From NCBI GenBank assembly GCA_024398135.1, contig CP073750.1:806001-870000 (forward strand): a stretch of DNA of 64,000 nucleotides, in the 5' to 3' direction. Below the pieces are notes generated by a model that worked only from the letters and a program-made list of their open reading frames with translations, was not told where the DNA came from and searched no databases. Of this stretch, positions 24,684-33,194 are shown piece after piece (positions within the stretch are counted from its first letter, which is position 1; each line of letters opens with the position of its first letter). A program made the position numbers and the translations under genes. The stretch is from a bacterium SCSIO 12643. Lineage in GTDB: Bacteria; Bacteroidota; Bacteroidia; Flavobacteriales_G; Salibacteraceae.

Positions 24684-26063
24684 TTATTCTAAAAACATTT
24701 TATTGAAATTCACCAAATATACTCGATCAGTAGCCCTGGTTATTGCTGTATAAAACCACCTTAGTAGATTTTCATCAACCATATCCTCAGTCAAGAATCC
24801 ATGATCAATAAAAACTGCAGCCCATTGCCCTCCCTGTGCTTTATGACAGGTTACTGCATATGAAAATTTACACTCCATAGCATTAAAGTATGGATCGCTC
24901 ATCGCTTTTTGTTTCGCATTCTTGGATTCTCCTTGCGCCAAATAATCCTCATAAACGTCATAAAACAACTGCTTCCTATCAGCTATTGTCATTGAAGGCC
25001 CCTCAATAGATAAACAATTCAGCCAAACCTTTAAATCCACATCAGGAATTCTATCGTCTACAAATCGCACATTCAAATCCGCAAATTTCTGCCCATACAT
25101 TTCATAAACACCTAATACTTTCCTTACTTCCATAGATTCTCCATTGGCAATGAAATCCGTTTTATCTTCTTCATCTTTCAACCAGTGATAATTATTGCGA
25201 ACTCCCATTAGAAAATCACCCGCCTCAATTTGTTCTTCTCTAAATAACAATCTATTTCTTACCTCCTGATTAAATTGATTGGCGCGTTTGTTAGACCTGG
25301 TGACAACCAAAACTTCTTCCATTCCATAATTCCCAATTGCTTCTTCCAGGCTTTCCTGAAGCTCCAAACCATTAATTGCTGATACATCGGGAAATTCGGT
25401 TTCAAATTTGATCTGATCTCTTCCACTTTGGAGTGATTTTCTTAGCAGAGTCGCATTATACAATATTCCTGATTGTTTGGTTTGACGAACCACATCATTC
25501 AACTCAAAAAGAGTTACGGGCATGTTAAAACAACTTTCTAAATACTGTTGATCCAATGCCGGAGAATAAGCCATATCTACTGGGGGTAATTGCGCATTAT
25601 CTCCAGATAAAATCAACTTGCACCCCTTACCTCTATAAACATATCGCATCAAGTCTTCTAATACATTCCTTTCTCCTCCAAAGCCGGTAGAAATCATTGA
25701 TGCCTCATCTACTATGAACAAAGTGTTAACAAAATTATTTTTTTGTAAAATAAAGTTGAAATCAGAACCATCATCCGCAAGTCGATAAATTCGCTTATGT
25801 ATTGTAAATGCAGGCATTTTACAATAAGAAGACAAGACTCGTGCTGCTCTTCCTGTGGGGGCTAAAAGAACCACTTTTTGATTTTTTGACACTGTTTTTG
25901 CCAAATGTGCCAAAATAGTAGTCTTACCTGTACCCGCATATCCACGTAATATAAATAGCCAGAGTAATTTTCTTTGGGTAATGAATTCTTCCAAATAATG
26001 AAAGGCTTCCAGCTGATCATTAGTCGGTTCAAATTGGAATGATTTATGCAGAAATGTACCCAA
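24684..26063 (-). CDS. RecD/Dda-like SF1B DNA helicase
   Basis: A 459-residue ATP-driven helicase. Walker A is RGYAGTGKTTILAHLAK (about 40-56). Motif Ia reads LLAPTGRAARVL, motif II IVDEASMIS, motif III LILSGDNAQLPPV, and the C-terminal UvrD_C_2 module has YAVTCHKAQGGQW and RWFYTAITRATDRVYL. This order fits the compact RecD2/Dda-type helicases common in Bacteroidota, often annotated as ATP-dependent endonuclease, though no nuclease domain is visible. It probably acts in DNA repair or in restarting forks. The start is TTG at 26063: no ATG is available before Walker A, and the reading frame upstream is open. Confidence 0.88.
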   Translation of the reverse strand: MGTFLHKSFQFEPTNDQLEAFHYLEEFITQRKLLWLFILRGYAGTGKTTILAHLAKTVSKNQKVVLLAPTGRAARVLSSYCKMPAFTIHKRIYRLADDGSDFNFILQKNNFVNTLFIVDEASMISTGFGGERNVLEDLMRYVYRGKGCKLILSGDNAQLPPVDMAYSPALDQQYLESCFNMPVTLFELNDVVRQTKQSGILYNATLLRKSLQSGRDQIKFETEFPDVSAINGLELQESLEEAIGNYGMEEVLVVTRSNKRANQFNQEVRNRLLFREEQIEAGDFLMGVRNNYHWLKDEEDKTDFIANGESMEVRKVLGVYEMYGQKFADLNVRFVDDRIPDVDLKVWLNCLSIEGPSMTIADRKQLFYDVYEDYLAQGESKNAKQKAMSDPYFNAMECKFSYAVTCHKAQGGQWAAVFIDHGFLTEDMVDENLLRWFYTAITRATDRVYLVNFNKMFLE

Positions 26064-26143
26064 ATTTAATGTATTATTACGGCTGCAAAATAAATTGAAT
26101 TTATGAGCCGTTACAAGCTATGCATTTCAAATAAAAAAAATTG

Positions 26144-26151
26144 TAGTTTTG
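26144..26151 (+). promoter_or_regulatory. Bacteroidota -7 promoter element for the gene at 26195
   Basis: TAGTTTTG matches TAnnTTTG, 43 bases before the ATG, between divergent genes. Confidence 0.5.
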
Positions 26152-26194
26152 TGCGCGTTCGATAAAAAATACGGATATATATTATAAATAAAAC

Positions 26195-26962
26195 ATGAAA
26201 GATTCGATATCAAAATTTGCCCCTGGAGTATTTATTATTCTTTTAGGAATAGGATTAGTAGGGTTTGGAAGCTCAAGTGGTCAAAATCAAGTATTCCTTA
26301 TAGCAGGAGTATCCATTCTATTTGCTGGTATAATTACTATCCTAAATGCTTTGGGAAAAATCAGCAATAAAATTGCTACTGGAATAGCTGCTGTTCTACT
26401 TCTTCTTTCAGGTTATTTGGCTTATGCAAATTATCATTCAATTGATGAGCCAATTCAATTCATGAGAAAGAAACAAGCGATTTATGCTGAGGTTATTCAA
26501 AATTTGAAAGATTTACGTCAAATCGAATTAACTTATAAAAAAGAAAACAGAGTATTCTGTGGTAGCATGGATACTTTAATGCACTTCCTACAACATGATT
26601 CTGTTAATATGGTAAAAATGTTTGGTGATGTGCCTGACACTTTAACAGAAGCAGAAGCATTAGAACAAGGAATCATTAGACGTGATACAACTTTATACCC
26701 TGCTATGGAGATTGTATTTAATGACGATTATATGAAAACAAGAGATGCTAAGTTTCCTTTAAATGTAGAAACTTTAAGATATGTACCTCACTCAAATAAT
26801 GTAGAATTCTCTATTGAAGCTGGAGAAATCACACGTTCAAGTGGTGCTAAAGTTCAGGTTTTCGAAATTGTTGATGCCGCACCTTTTGATAAAAATGATG
26901 TTATGCGTGTAGGTTCTATGGTAGACCCAACTACTGCGGGTAACTGGAAAGAAGAAAAATAA
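26195..26962 (+). CDS. Membrane-anchored protein of unknown function
   Basis: A 255-residue protein with three hydrophobic segments in the first 80 residues (about 9-27, 32-50 and 57-76), followed by a soluble domain. The soluble part starts with a helical region (MRKKQAIYAEVIQNLKDLRQIELTYKKENR), contains SMDTLMHFL and then beta-rich sequence, and ends with KNDVMRVGSMVDPTTAGNWK. It is of a kind often seen in Bacteroidota, but I cannot assign a function. Five bases separate it from the DUF3822-rsmD-coaD run, so it is probably the first gene of that transcript. Confidence 0.8.
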   Translation: MKDSISKFAPGVFIILLGIGLVGFGSSSGQNQVFLIAGVSILFAGIITILNALGKISNKIATGIAAVLLLLSGYLAYANYHSIDEPIQFMRKKQAIYAEVIQNLKDLRQIELTYKKENRVFCGSMDTLMHFLQHDSVNMVKMFGDVPDTLTEAEALEQGIIRRDTTLYPAMEIVFNDDYMKTRDAKFPLNVETLRYVPHSNNVEFSIEAGEITRSSGAKVQVFEIVDAAPFDKNDVMRVGSMVDPTTAGNWKEEK

Positions 26963-26967
26963 ACTGG

Positions 26968-27813
26968 TTGGTTATAAAACCTTTATTTAAATATTACAAA
27001 AACGGAAGCAGCTTTGATATCAAAGCTGCTTCTTTGTATTCGGTAGCTTTACATGCTGATCAAAATAGCTATACTATAGGTATTTCTAATCCCAAAACAG
27101 GTCTACTTGTCGGACTTGAGAAATATGAGGTCCATACGATTCAAGGATTAGAATCCGATTCTTTTTTTGATTCTGAGTACATCAAAAATATATTATCTCA
27201 TGCCTCTCAAACCACCTTATATTCAACCATATCTAAATTTACTTTAATTCCAAGCTTATTCTTTGATCAAAATAAAATTGACGAGCTACATCTCAATGTT
27301 TTTGAGTTAAATATAGATGAATCTATTCAATCCAGATTTATTCCAGAAATAGATAGCTATATCCTATTTCCGATTAAATCAGCTTTAAAGAGCAAACTTC
27401 AAACTAAAATTGGACATATAGATTTCCATCATCATTTCGCTTCACTTATTTCTACGTACCATTTGTATTACGCTACCGAAAATGATAACTCAGCATTTAT
27501 TCAAATGCATTCAAACTCGTTTTCATTATGTCTGTTTGAAGGAAAAAAAATGATATTGTTCAATTCATTTGACTTTAAAACACCTGAAGACATTATATAT
27601 TACACTTACTATTCTATCGAACAATTTAACTTTTCTCCTGCGGAAACTTTAATTCATATTGGAGGATCATACGATCGAAAACCAGAAGTTATCTCAACAT
27701 TACAAAGATTTTCCTCTAAAATTTTCAATCTCAAACCAGATGAATTAAAACAGACAAATGATCAAACATCAGACGCTTTAATTAATACTATTTTTGATTT
27801 ACAATGCGGATAA
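26968..27813 (+). CDS. DUF3822 family protein
   Basis: A 281-residue protein of the kind found next to rsmD and coaD in many Bacteroidota (DUF3822). It has a duplicated actin/ASKHA-like look, with two halves of beta-alpha segments: IDFHHHFASLISTYHLYYA in the middle and LIHIGGSYDRKPEVIS late. No catalytic motif is evident, and its function is unknown. The start appears to be TTG at 26968, just after the upstream stop. It overlaps rsmD by 10 bases, so the two are translated together. Confidence 0.8.
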   Translation: MVIKPLFKYYKNGSSFDIKAASLYSVALHADQNSYTIGISNPKTGLLVGLEKYEVHTIQGLESDSFFDSEYIKNILSHASQTTLYSTISKFTLIPSLFFDQNKIDELHLNVFELNIDESIQSRFIPEIDSYILFPIKSALKSKLQTKIGHIDFHHHFASLISTYHLYYATENDNSAFIQMHSNSFSLCLFEGKKMILFNSFDFKTPEDIIYYTYYSIEQFNFSPAETLIHIGGSYDRKPEVISTLQRFSSKIFNLKPDELKQTNDQTSDALINTIFDLQCG

Positions 27814-28340
27814 TACAGGGGAAATACAAATCAAAAAGAATCATAGCTCCTAAAAACCTTCCTGTTCGACCAACTACGGACATGGCGAAGGAGGGGATTT
27901 TCAATGTCATTAATAATGAATTTTATTTTGATCAATTAACCGTCCTGGATTTATTCTCTGGAACAGGGAACATTTCTTATGAATTCGCTTCAAGAGGTGC
28001 AAAATCTATTACTTCTGTAGATATCAATTACAATTGCACAAGATACATCCACTCTATGATCAAAGAATTGGGCTTCGATCAGGTTTCGGTGATTAAGTCA
28101 GATGTGATTAAGTATATAGAAACCTCCAAAAGTGTTTTTAAGCTAATATATGCAGACCCTCCTTACCAAATGGAAAATCAAGATCAAATGATTGAAGCCA
28201 TTATGGCAAGTAATTTGCTTCAAGCGGGAGGTTGGTTTATTATCGAACATGATCCCCATCATCATTTTGATCATATCAATGGCTTTATTCAACAAAGACG
28301 CTATGGTTCGGTTCATTTTAGCATCTTTGAAAAAAATTGA
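27804..28340 (+). CDS. rsmD: 16S rRNA (guanine(966)-N(2))-methyltransferase
   Basis: RsmD methylates G966 of 16S rRNA near the P site, using S-adenosylmethionine. The 178-residue length is normal. It shows the N-terminal RIIQGKYKSKRI, then LPVRPTTDMAKEGIFN, the SAM-binding motif VLDLFSGTGNISYEFASRGA (about 48-67) and the catalytic motif YADPPYQ (about 115-121, of the DPPY type). It overlaps the DUF3822 gene upstream and is followed by coaD, the usual rsmD-coaD pairing. Confidence 0.95.
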   Translation: MRIIQGKYKSKRIIAPKNLPVRPTTDMAKEGIFNVINNEFYFDQLTVLDLFSGTGNISYEFASRGAKSITSVDINYNCTRYIHSMIKELGFDQVSVIKSDVIKYIETSKSVFKLIYADPPYQMENQDQMIEAIMASNLLQAGGWFIIEHDPHHHFDHINGFIQQRRYGSVHFSIFEKN

Positions 28341-28345
28341 TTGTT

Positions 28346-28801
28346 ATGCGTAGGATTGCAGTTTTCCCAGGTTCATTTGATCCCATCACAGTTGGTCATG
28401 AAGACATTATTAAAAGAGCTTTGCCTTTATTTGATAACTTGATTATCGCTATCGGGAATAATTCAAATAAAAAGTATTTATATAGTCCTGAAGAACGTAA
28501 AACTCAGATTGAACGCGTATTTGAAAATGAACCCAAAATTGAAGTTAAAATCTACAACGGATTAACTGTTGATTTTTGTAAAGATCAAAATGCGCAGTTT
28601 ATCCTTAGAGGTATTCGAACCTCCGCAGATTTTGAGTTTGAAAGAAATATTGGCTTAATGAATTTGGATATGGCTCCTAATGTAGAGTCTGTATTTATTA
28701 TAAGTCGTCCGGAATATTCGGCTTTATCTTCAAGTGTGGTACGAGACATTCAAAGGCATGGTGGCGATATTTCTAAATATGTACCAAAACAGATTTTATA
28801 A
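28346..28801 (+). CDS. coaD: Pantetheine-phosphate adenylyltransferase
   Basis: CoaD makes dephospho-CoA from 4'-phosphopantetheine and ATP, the fourth step in CoA synthesis. The protein has 151 residues from the ATG at 28346, chosen over an in-frame TTG three codons upstream because MRRIAVFPGSFDP is the family start. Motifs: the nucleotidyltransferase GSFDPITVGHEDII (T/HxGH), KDQNAQFILRGIRTSADFEFE (about 80-100) and the C-terminal SSSVVRDI. Its stop codon touches the start of the thioredoxin-fold gene downstream. Confidence 0.96.
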   Translation: MRRIAVFPGSFDPITVGHEDIIKRALPLFDNLIIAIGNNSNKKYLYSPEERKTQIERVFENEPKIEVKIYNGLTVDFCKDQNAQFILRGIRTSADFEFERNIGLMNLDMAPNVESVFIISRPEYSALSSSVVRDIQRHGGDISKYVPKQIL

Positions 28802-30196
28802 ATGCAGAAAGCACTTGGTTTTCTTCTTTTATTTTTAGTTCAAATTGCTTTAGGTCAAAATGTTGACCTATCGGGTGAGGCCCTATTTTTTAAAAATGAG
28901 CCTATTCAAATTTTTAAAATCGAAAATGCGCTTACCAAACAAAAAACACTTATTGCTGAAGAATATATTTTAGCAGATGGCAGCTATCAATTCAAATTTA
29001 ATCTAGACCACGCAGAAGAGCTTATCATAAAAATTGAGATGCGTGAAATCAGGATTAAAATACATCCCAACTCGTCTCTTAAGATTAATTTCTTCCCTAT
29101 CAAATATGCCGATAATCAACGAAACCCTCTCAAATATGAGGTTTTGTACCATTCGGTTCCTCCAAACACCGCTGTAGACTCTATTTACCAACGAATAGAA
29201 ATTGACTTTGCTAATTTGCAGTTAAACAATACTCCCAAAGGAAATCTTAATTCTAAATATGATTCCTTTTTCTCTAAATCTGATTCAACGTATAATGATT
29301 ATATCATAAACGATTCTTTGTTTAATAATTATTATACCTACCTCAAAGCAGAAGCTTATCTTCAAACGGATGTTTCCAAACAAAAATTGATCAAACATTA
29401 CATTTTAGCAAAACCTATTTTATACGGAGATCCCTCCTACTTAAGATTCTTTAAGTTTTTAATGAATACCCGACTGAATAATCTTATTGCTAAAAATGGA
29501 CAAGCATTTCAAAAAGTAAAAGATGATTATCAGATTTATAATTCATTCATGGACTTTGCTAAAACAGATGTGTTACTTCAAAATGAGGAAATCAGAAGTT
29601 TGGCTATATTACTATACATAAATGGGGCATCATCCAATCATAATTTAACAAAAGAGCAAAAAGCATCTATTCTTAATCAAATTTCAAATTTCTGTGCATA
29701 TCCACTTCAAAAAGAAGCTGCGCTATTTTTACAGTCACACAAAAAATATCTTAAACCAAATGCAGAGGCACCTCATTTCAAACTATTGGACAAAAATGGA
29801 AATGAGTTTTCTCTAGAGTCATTCAAAGGTCATCCGGTATATCTGGGGTTTATACATTCTCAAAGTGGAGTTTGTCAACGTGATTTAAAAGTAATAGAAA
29901 CTCTAAAAAAGAAATATAAAAAGGTTAAGTTTTTAATGGTCATTACCGATCGTGATTCTATTCATCTCGTAAATCTTCCTCCTGAATCACAAAATCTAAA
30001 GTACTTATTCCTAAATAACGAATACGAGGTATTAGAGAAATACCAAATCTGGAGTTATCCGGTTTATTTCTTATTAAACTCTCAAGGGTATTTTATTCAA
30101 GCTCCCGCCAAATCTCCCTCAGAAATGTTTGAGTTTTTTGCGCATGAATTTGTAAAAAAATCAAAGCGTAAGAGTTATGAAATAATTAGCGATTGA
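28802..30196 (+). CDS. Exported thioredoxin-fold (AhpC/TSA-like) protein without a CxxC pair
   Basis: A 464-residue protein with a signal peptide (about 1-18, ending QIALG), a long helical and beta middle part (about 20-325), and a C-terminal TlpA/AhpC-like thioredoxin fold (about 328-455) that begins APHFKLLDKNGNEFSL. Where redox-active relatives have CxxC, this one reads HSQSGVCQRDL, with only one of the two cysteines. It may use a single thiol or have lost redox function. The architecture resembles the large periplasmic TlpA-family proteins of Bacteroidota. It starts right at the coaD stop and overlaps the 3' end of the convergent nudix gene by 22 bases. Confidence 0.8.
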   Translation: MQKALGFLLLFLVQIALGQNVDLSGEALFFKNEPIQIFKIENALTKQKTLIAEEYILADGSYQFKFNLDHAEELIIKIEMREIRIKIHPNSSLKINFFPIKYADNQRNPLKYEVLYHSVPPNTAVDSIYQRIEIDFANLQLNNTPKGNLNSKYDSFFSKSDSTYNDYIINDSLFNNYYTYLKAEAYLQTDVSKQKLIKHYILAKPILYGDPSYLRFFKFLMNTRLNNLIAKNGQAFQKVKDDYQIYNSFMDFAKTDVLLQNEEIRSLAILLYINGASSNHNLTKEQKASILNQISNFCAYPLQKEAALFLQSHKKYLKPNAEAPHFKLLDKNGNEFSLESFKGHPVYLGFIHSQSGVCQRDLKVIETLKKKYKKVKFLMVITDRDSIHLVNLPPESQNLKYLFLNNEYEVLEKYQIWSYPVYFLLNSQGYFIQAPAKSPSEMFEFFAHEFVKKSKRKSYEIISD

Positions 30197-30810
30197 TTTT
30201 TGTACAGCTTCACTCCTTTTTTCAGTAATTCGCCTATAATCGGATAAGACTTTTTCAATAAGTCTTTAATATCTCCCTTCTCCTTCCATTCCACCTTATC
30301 AATCCCCTCTTCTAATTGCGGCACCAATTCTCCATCGAAATCAGATTTCATCAAATACCAAAAGGTCTTTTTCAACACCAATCCTTTACGATCATACATG
30401 TGAAATGTATTGGCCAAATGTTTCGTAATGGATAAATCGGAAATACCACATTCTTCTTCTACTTCACGCATTCCTCCAAACTCCGGACGCTCTCCTTTTT
30501 TAAGATGTCCTTTGGGTAAATCCCACTTTCCATTCCTGTGAATGACCAAAAACTCACCTTTCGAATTAAAAACCATTCCTCCTGCTGCCTGAACATAATG
30601 GAATTGTTGAACAAATGTCATCCACAATTCATCAATGTCATAATGGGTTATTGCCGTAGGTTTCTTCACTTTTCCGGTCTCCATTCCCCACACTAAATCA
30701 ACCAGTTGCTTTCCATTCTCAAATGGAAATACCTGGTATTTTTTTTCCTTTAAAATATCACCATTATCTGTTAAAATAATAGGAGTTTTGTTTACAAAAA
30801 CTTTATACAT
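30175..30810 (-). CDS. NUDIX hydrolase
   Basis: A 211-residue protein. The Nudix box GHLKKGERPEFGGMREVEEECG (about 108-129) is complete, with the REVEEE metal-binding helix. It is preceded by AGGMVFNSKGEFLVIHRNGKWDLPKG. An N-terminal domain of about 70 residues precedes the Nudix fold. These enzymes cleave nucleoside diphosphates linked to another group; the substrate is not identifiable here. Its start codon lies only 8 bases from the divergent pyrE start, and its 3' end overlaps the convergent gene. Confidence 0.9.
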   Translation of the reverse strand: MYKVFVNKTPIILTDNGDILKEKKYQVFPFENGKQLVDLVWGMETGKVKKPTAITHYDIDELWMTFVQQFHYVQAAGGMVFNSKGEFLVIHRNGKWDLPKGHLKKGERPEFGGMREVEEECGISDLSITKHLANTFHMYDRKGLVLKKTFWYLMKSDFDGELVPQLEEGIDKVEWKEKGDIKDLLKKSYPIIGELLKKGVKLYKNQSLIIS

Positions 30811-30813
30811 TTG
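30806..30813 (+). promoter_or_regulatory. pyrE promoter element, 5 nt before the start codon
   Basis: TACATTTG matches TAnnTTTG. It overlaps the first codons of the divergent nudix gene and ends 5 bases before the pyrE ATG at 30819. A TTTG at 30787-30790, 15 bases upstream, may be the -33 element. Confidence 0.6.
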
Positions 30814-30818
30814 TGTCC

Positions 30819-31463
30819 ATGCTTAAAGATCATTCATCGCTCAAAGTAGCAGAATTTTTATTACAAATCAAAGCGGTTGTCATACAACCTAAAACCCCTT
30901 TTACATGGGCTTCGGGCTGGTTGTCTCCAATGTATTGTGATAACAGAAAAATTCTCTCCTATCCGTTAATACGAACATTCATTCGCCACGAATTTGTAAA
31001 GAAAATTGAAGAAGCTTATGGCAAGCCTGATGTGATTGCTGGAGTAGCTACAGGAGGTATTCCAATTGGAGCTTTAGTGGCTCAGGAAATGAATCTTCCT
31101 TTTATCTATGTCCGTCCAAAACCAAAAGGACACGGTTTAGGTAATCAAATTGAAGGTGTCTTTGAAAAAAATCAAAATGTGGTTGTTATCGAAGATCTTA
31201 TTTCTACCGGTAGTAGTAGTTTAAAGGCGGTGGAAGCACTTCGTGCAGCCGAATTAAAAATCAAAGGTTTAGTTGCTATTTTTAGCTATGGATTTGATGT
31301 GGCTAGTGATAATTTCAAAGAAGCTAAATGTGACTATCAGGTACTTACGGATTATGACACTTTGATTGATCAGGCCATCAAAAGTAATTTGGTAGAGCTA
31401 TCTCAAGTTGAGTCTTTAAAAGATTGGCGTAAATCTCCTTCTACCTGGAGTCCTAAAAAATAA
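30819..31463 (+). CDS. pyrE: Orotate phosphoribosyltransferase
   Basis: PyrE joins orotate to PRPP to give orotidine 5'-monophosphate in pyrimidine synthesis. It has 214 residues from ATG 30819; a GTG two codons upstream is less likely because it lies inside the promoter element. Motifs: FTWASGWLSPMYCDNRKILSYP near residues 27-48, VIAGVATGGIPIGALVA, the flexible-loop YVRPKPKGHGLGNQIEG and the PRPP-binding VVVIEDLISTGSSSLKA (about 120-136). It is followed 4 bases later by an SRPBCC gene in the same orientation. Confidence 0.95.
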   Translation: MLKDHSSLKVAEFLLQIKAVVIQPKTPFTWASGWLSPMYCDNRKILSYPLIRTFIRHEFVKKIEEAYGKPDVIAGVATGGIPIGALVAQEMNLPFIYVRPKPKGHGLGNQIEGVFEKNQNVVVIEDLISTGSSSLKAVEALRAAELKIKGLVAIFSYGFDVASDNFKEAKCDYQVLTDYDTLIDQAIKSNLVELSQVESLKDWRKSPSTWSPKK

Positions 31464-31467
31464 TACC

Positions 31468-31869
31468 ATGCTCACCATTGAAAGTAATACTGTTCAGGTA
31501 AATCATTCCGCACAAGAAGTATTTGATTTTTTGTCTGATTTAAATAATCTACAAAAATTAATGCCTGAAGATAAAATTGAACACTGGACATCTACATCTG
31601 AAAACTGTCGATTTGGAATTAAAAATCTGGCAACCATCGGAATGAAGCACAAAGAATTGAATTCACCTGCTTCTATTACATTAGAGTCTGAAGGAAAAAA
31701 TCCATTTGATTTTACACTTACCATTTTTATCAGGGAAAATAACGAAGATGTTGATTCCTACTTTGTTTTTGATGGCGATGTCAACATGTTTATGAAAGCA
31801 ATGGTTTCGGGGCCCTTAAAGAAATTCTTTGATACGTTGGCAGGCAACCTACCTAAAGCAATGGATTAA
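31468..31869 (+). CDS. SRPBCC-fold (START-like) small protein
   Basis: A 133-residue protein of the SRPBCC superfamily. The N-terminal HSAQEVFDFLSDLNNLQKLMP is the typical first helix pair, followed by a curved beta sheet and the long C-terminal helix MKAMVSGPLKKFFDTLAGNL that covers the ligand cavity. Such proteins bind hydrophobic ligands; which one is unknown. It follows pyrE closely and overlaps the 3' end of the convergent birA gene by 4 bases. Confidence 0.82.
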   Translation: MLTIESNTVQVNHSAQEVFDFLSDLNNLQKLMPEDKIEHWTSTSENCRFGIKNLATIGMKHKELNSPASITLESEGKNPFDFTLTIFIRENNEDVDSYFVFDGDVNMFMKAMVSGPLKKFFDTLAGNLPKAMD

Positions 31870-32621
31870 TATTTAGGAACTTCCATCTTAATTTGGTGCA
31901 TTCCGTAATGTGCTATTTCTCCCAGATGATTTCTTACTTTGAGTTGCCCTAACTCGTCTACTCCAAGAACCGTAAGTTCGGTTTGTTTACCATTTAGTGT
32001 GAAATTTGTTTTTTCATTTAAACGGTACAAAGCATTCTGATACTCGGAATCTAATCCTTTGGGTGATCTCTTTAGCATCAAATATCTTTGTTCTAAATGA
32101 TAGGATAGCTCCGAAAACAGCATCTCTAAATTACAACCTATTCCGGTTTCCAATACTATTGAAGTTGCATTAACATCTTCTGCAAACTGGTTCTGATTTA
32201 CATTAATCCCAATTCCAATAATTGAACTTCCCATGTAATCTCCTTTTGTTGAAGATTCAATCAAAATACCTGTAATCTTTAAATCATTGATATAAATATC
32301 ATTGGGCCATTTGATTCTCGCCTTATCAATCAAATATTTATCCAGCAAATCTTTTATGGCTAATGAAACCGCCTTTATCAAATAAAACTGCTGATCGGTT
32401 TTCAAAAAAGAAGGATAATATACATAACTGGCCAGAATGTTTTGATTTGGACGACTCAACCAAACATTCCCCCGTTGCCCTTTTCCTTGCGTTTGATACT
32501 TGGCTACAAAAGCAGTTCCTTCAATTACTTTTGCATTTTTTAACGCTTCAGCAGCCAATTCATTTGTAGATGTAGTCTCATCAAATCTACGAACTATTTT
32601 CCCGGTAAAAAGTGTATCCAA
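31866..32621 (-). CDS. birA: Biotin-[acetyl-CoA-carboxylase] ligase
   Basis: BirA attaches biotin to the biotin carboxyl carrier protein via biotinyl-AMP. The 251-residue protein has no N-terminal DNA-binding domain, so it is an enzyme only, not a repressor (class I type). Motifs: the start of the catalytic domain ETTSTNELAAE (about 15-25), the ATP/biotin loop YQTQGKGQRGNVWLSRP (about 42-58), KWPNDIYINDLKITGILIE (about 107-125) and IGIGINVNQN. The C-terminal domain is short but present. The start appears to be TTG at 32621, since no ATG lies before the first catalytic motif. Confidence 0.9.
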   Translation of the reverse strand: MDTLFTGKIVRRFDETTSTNELAAEALKNAKVIEGTAFVAKYQTQGKGQRGNVWLSRPNQNILASYVYYPSFLKTDQQFYLIKAVSLAIKDLLDKYLIDKARIKWPNDIYINDLKITGILIESSTKGDYMGSSIIGIGINVNQNQFAEDVNATSIVLETGIGCNLEMLFSELSYHLEQRYLMLKRSPKGLDSEYQNALYRLNEKTNFTLNGKQTELTVLGVDELGQLKVRNHLGEIAHYGMHQIKMEVPKY

Positions 32622-32773
32622 ATCCCCTCTATTTTCGTTACAAATTAACTTTATTTAACCAAAACAATAAGCTGAAATTCACATAAAATTATAGTAAATC
32701 ACAAATAGTAAGTAAACACTCAATTTTCTCTCTCTGAAAGCATTTTGATGAAGATATTTTCTAAGCATTTAGT

Positions 32774-32781
32774 TATCTTTG
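32774..32781 (+). promoter_or_regulatory. Bacteroidota -7 promoter element for rsfS-ftsH
   Basis: TATCTTTG matches TAnnTTTG, 20 bases before the rsfS ATG. Confidence 0.6.
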
Positions 32782-32801
32782 CAGCCAATTTTAGATAATT
32801 A

Positions 32802-33194
32802 ATGGCCAAAGATTCCGAAAACAAATCGAATTTGACTTTAGTAGACATTGTCATTAAAGGCATACAAGAGAAAAAAGGTAACGATATTTGTGTAGTTGAC
32901 TTAACAAAAGTTCTGAATGCTTATTCCGATTACTTTATTATTTGCTCAGGAACATCAGACACCCACGTTCAAGCCATTTCGGATAGTATTGAAGAAATGA
33001 CGCGTACAGTTCTACAAGAAAAACCTAGTAGAGTTGAAGGCTATCGTGAGGCAAACTGGATTCTAATGGATTACTTTGACACCATGGTTCATGTTTTTAA
33101 AGCTGAAGAAAGAGCACATTACGACCTGGAAGGGCTTTGGGCAGATGCCGAATTAAATTACATTACAGACAACGAAGAAATTACAAATGAGTAA
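32802..33194 (+). CDS. rsfS: Ribosomal silencing factor
   Basis: RsfS binds uL14 of the large subunit and blocks joining with 30S when nutrients are short. The 130-residue length is normal. The core is intact: KGNDICVVDLTKV, then SDYFIICSGTSDTHVQAISDSIEE (about 46-69), then REANWILMDYFDTMVHVF and the final ERAHYDLEGLWADA. Its last 8 bases overlap the start of ftsH, so the two are cotranscribed and probably coupled. Confidence 0.95.
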   Translation: MAKDSENKSNLTLVDIVIKGIQEKKGNDICVVDLTKVLNAYSDYFIICSGTSDTHVQAISDSIEEMTRTVLQEKPSRVEGYREANWILMDYFDTMVHVFKAEERAHYDLEGLWADAELNYITDNEEITNE

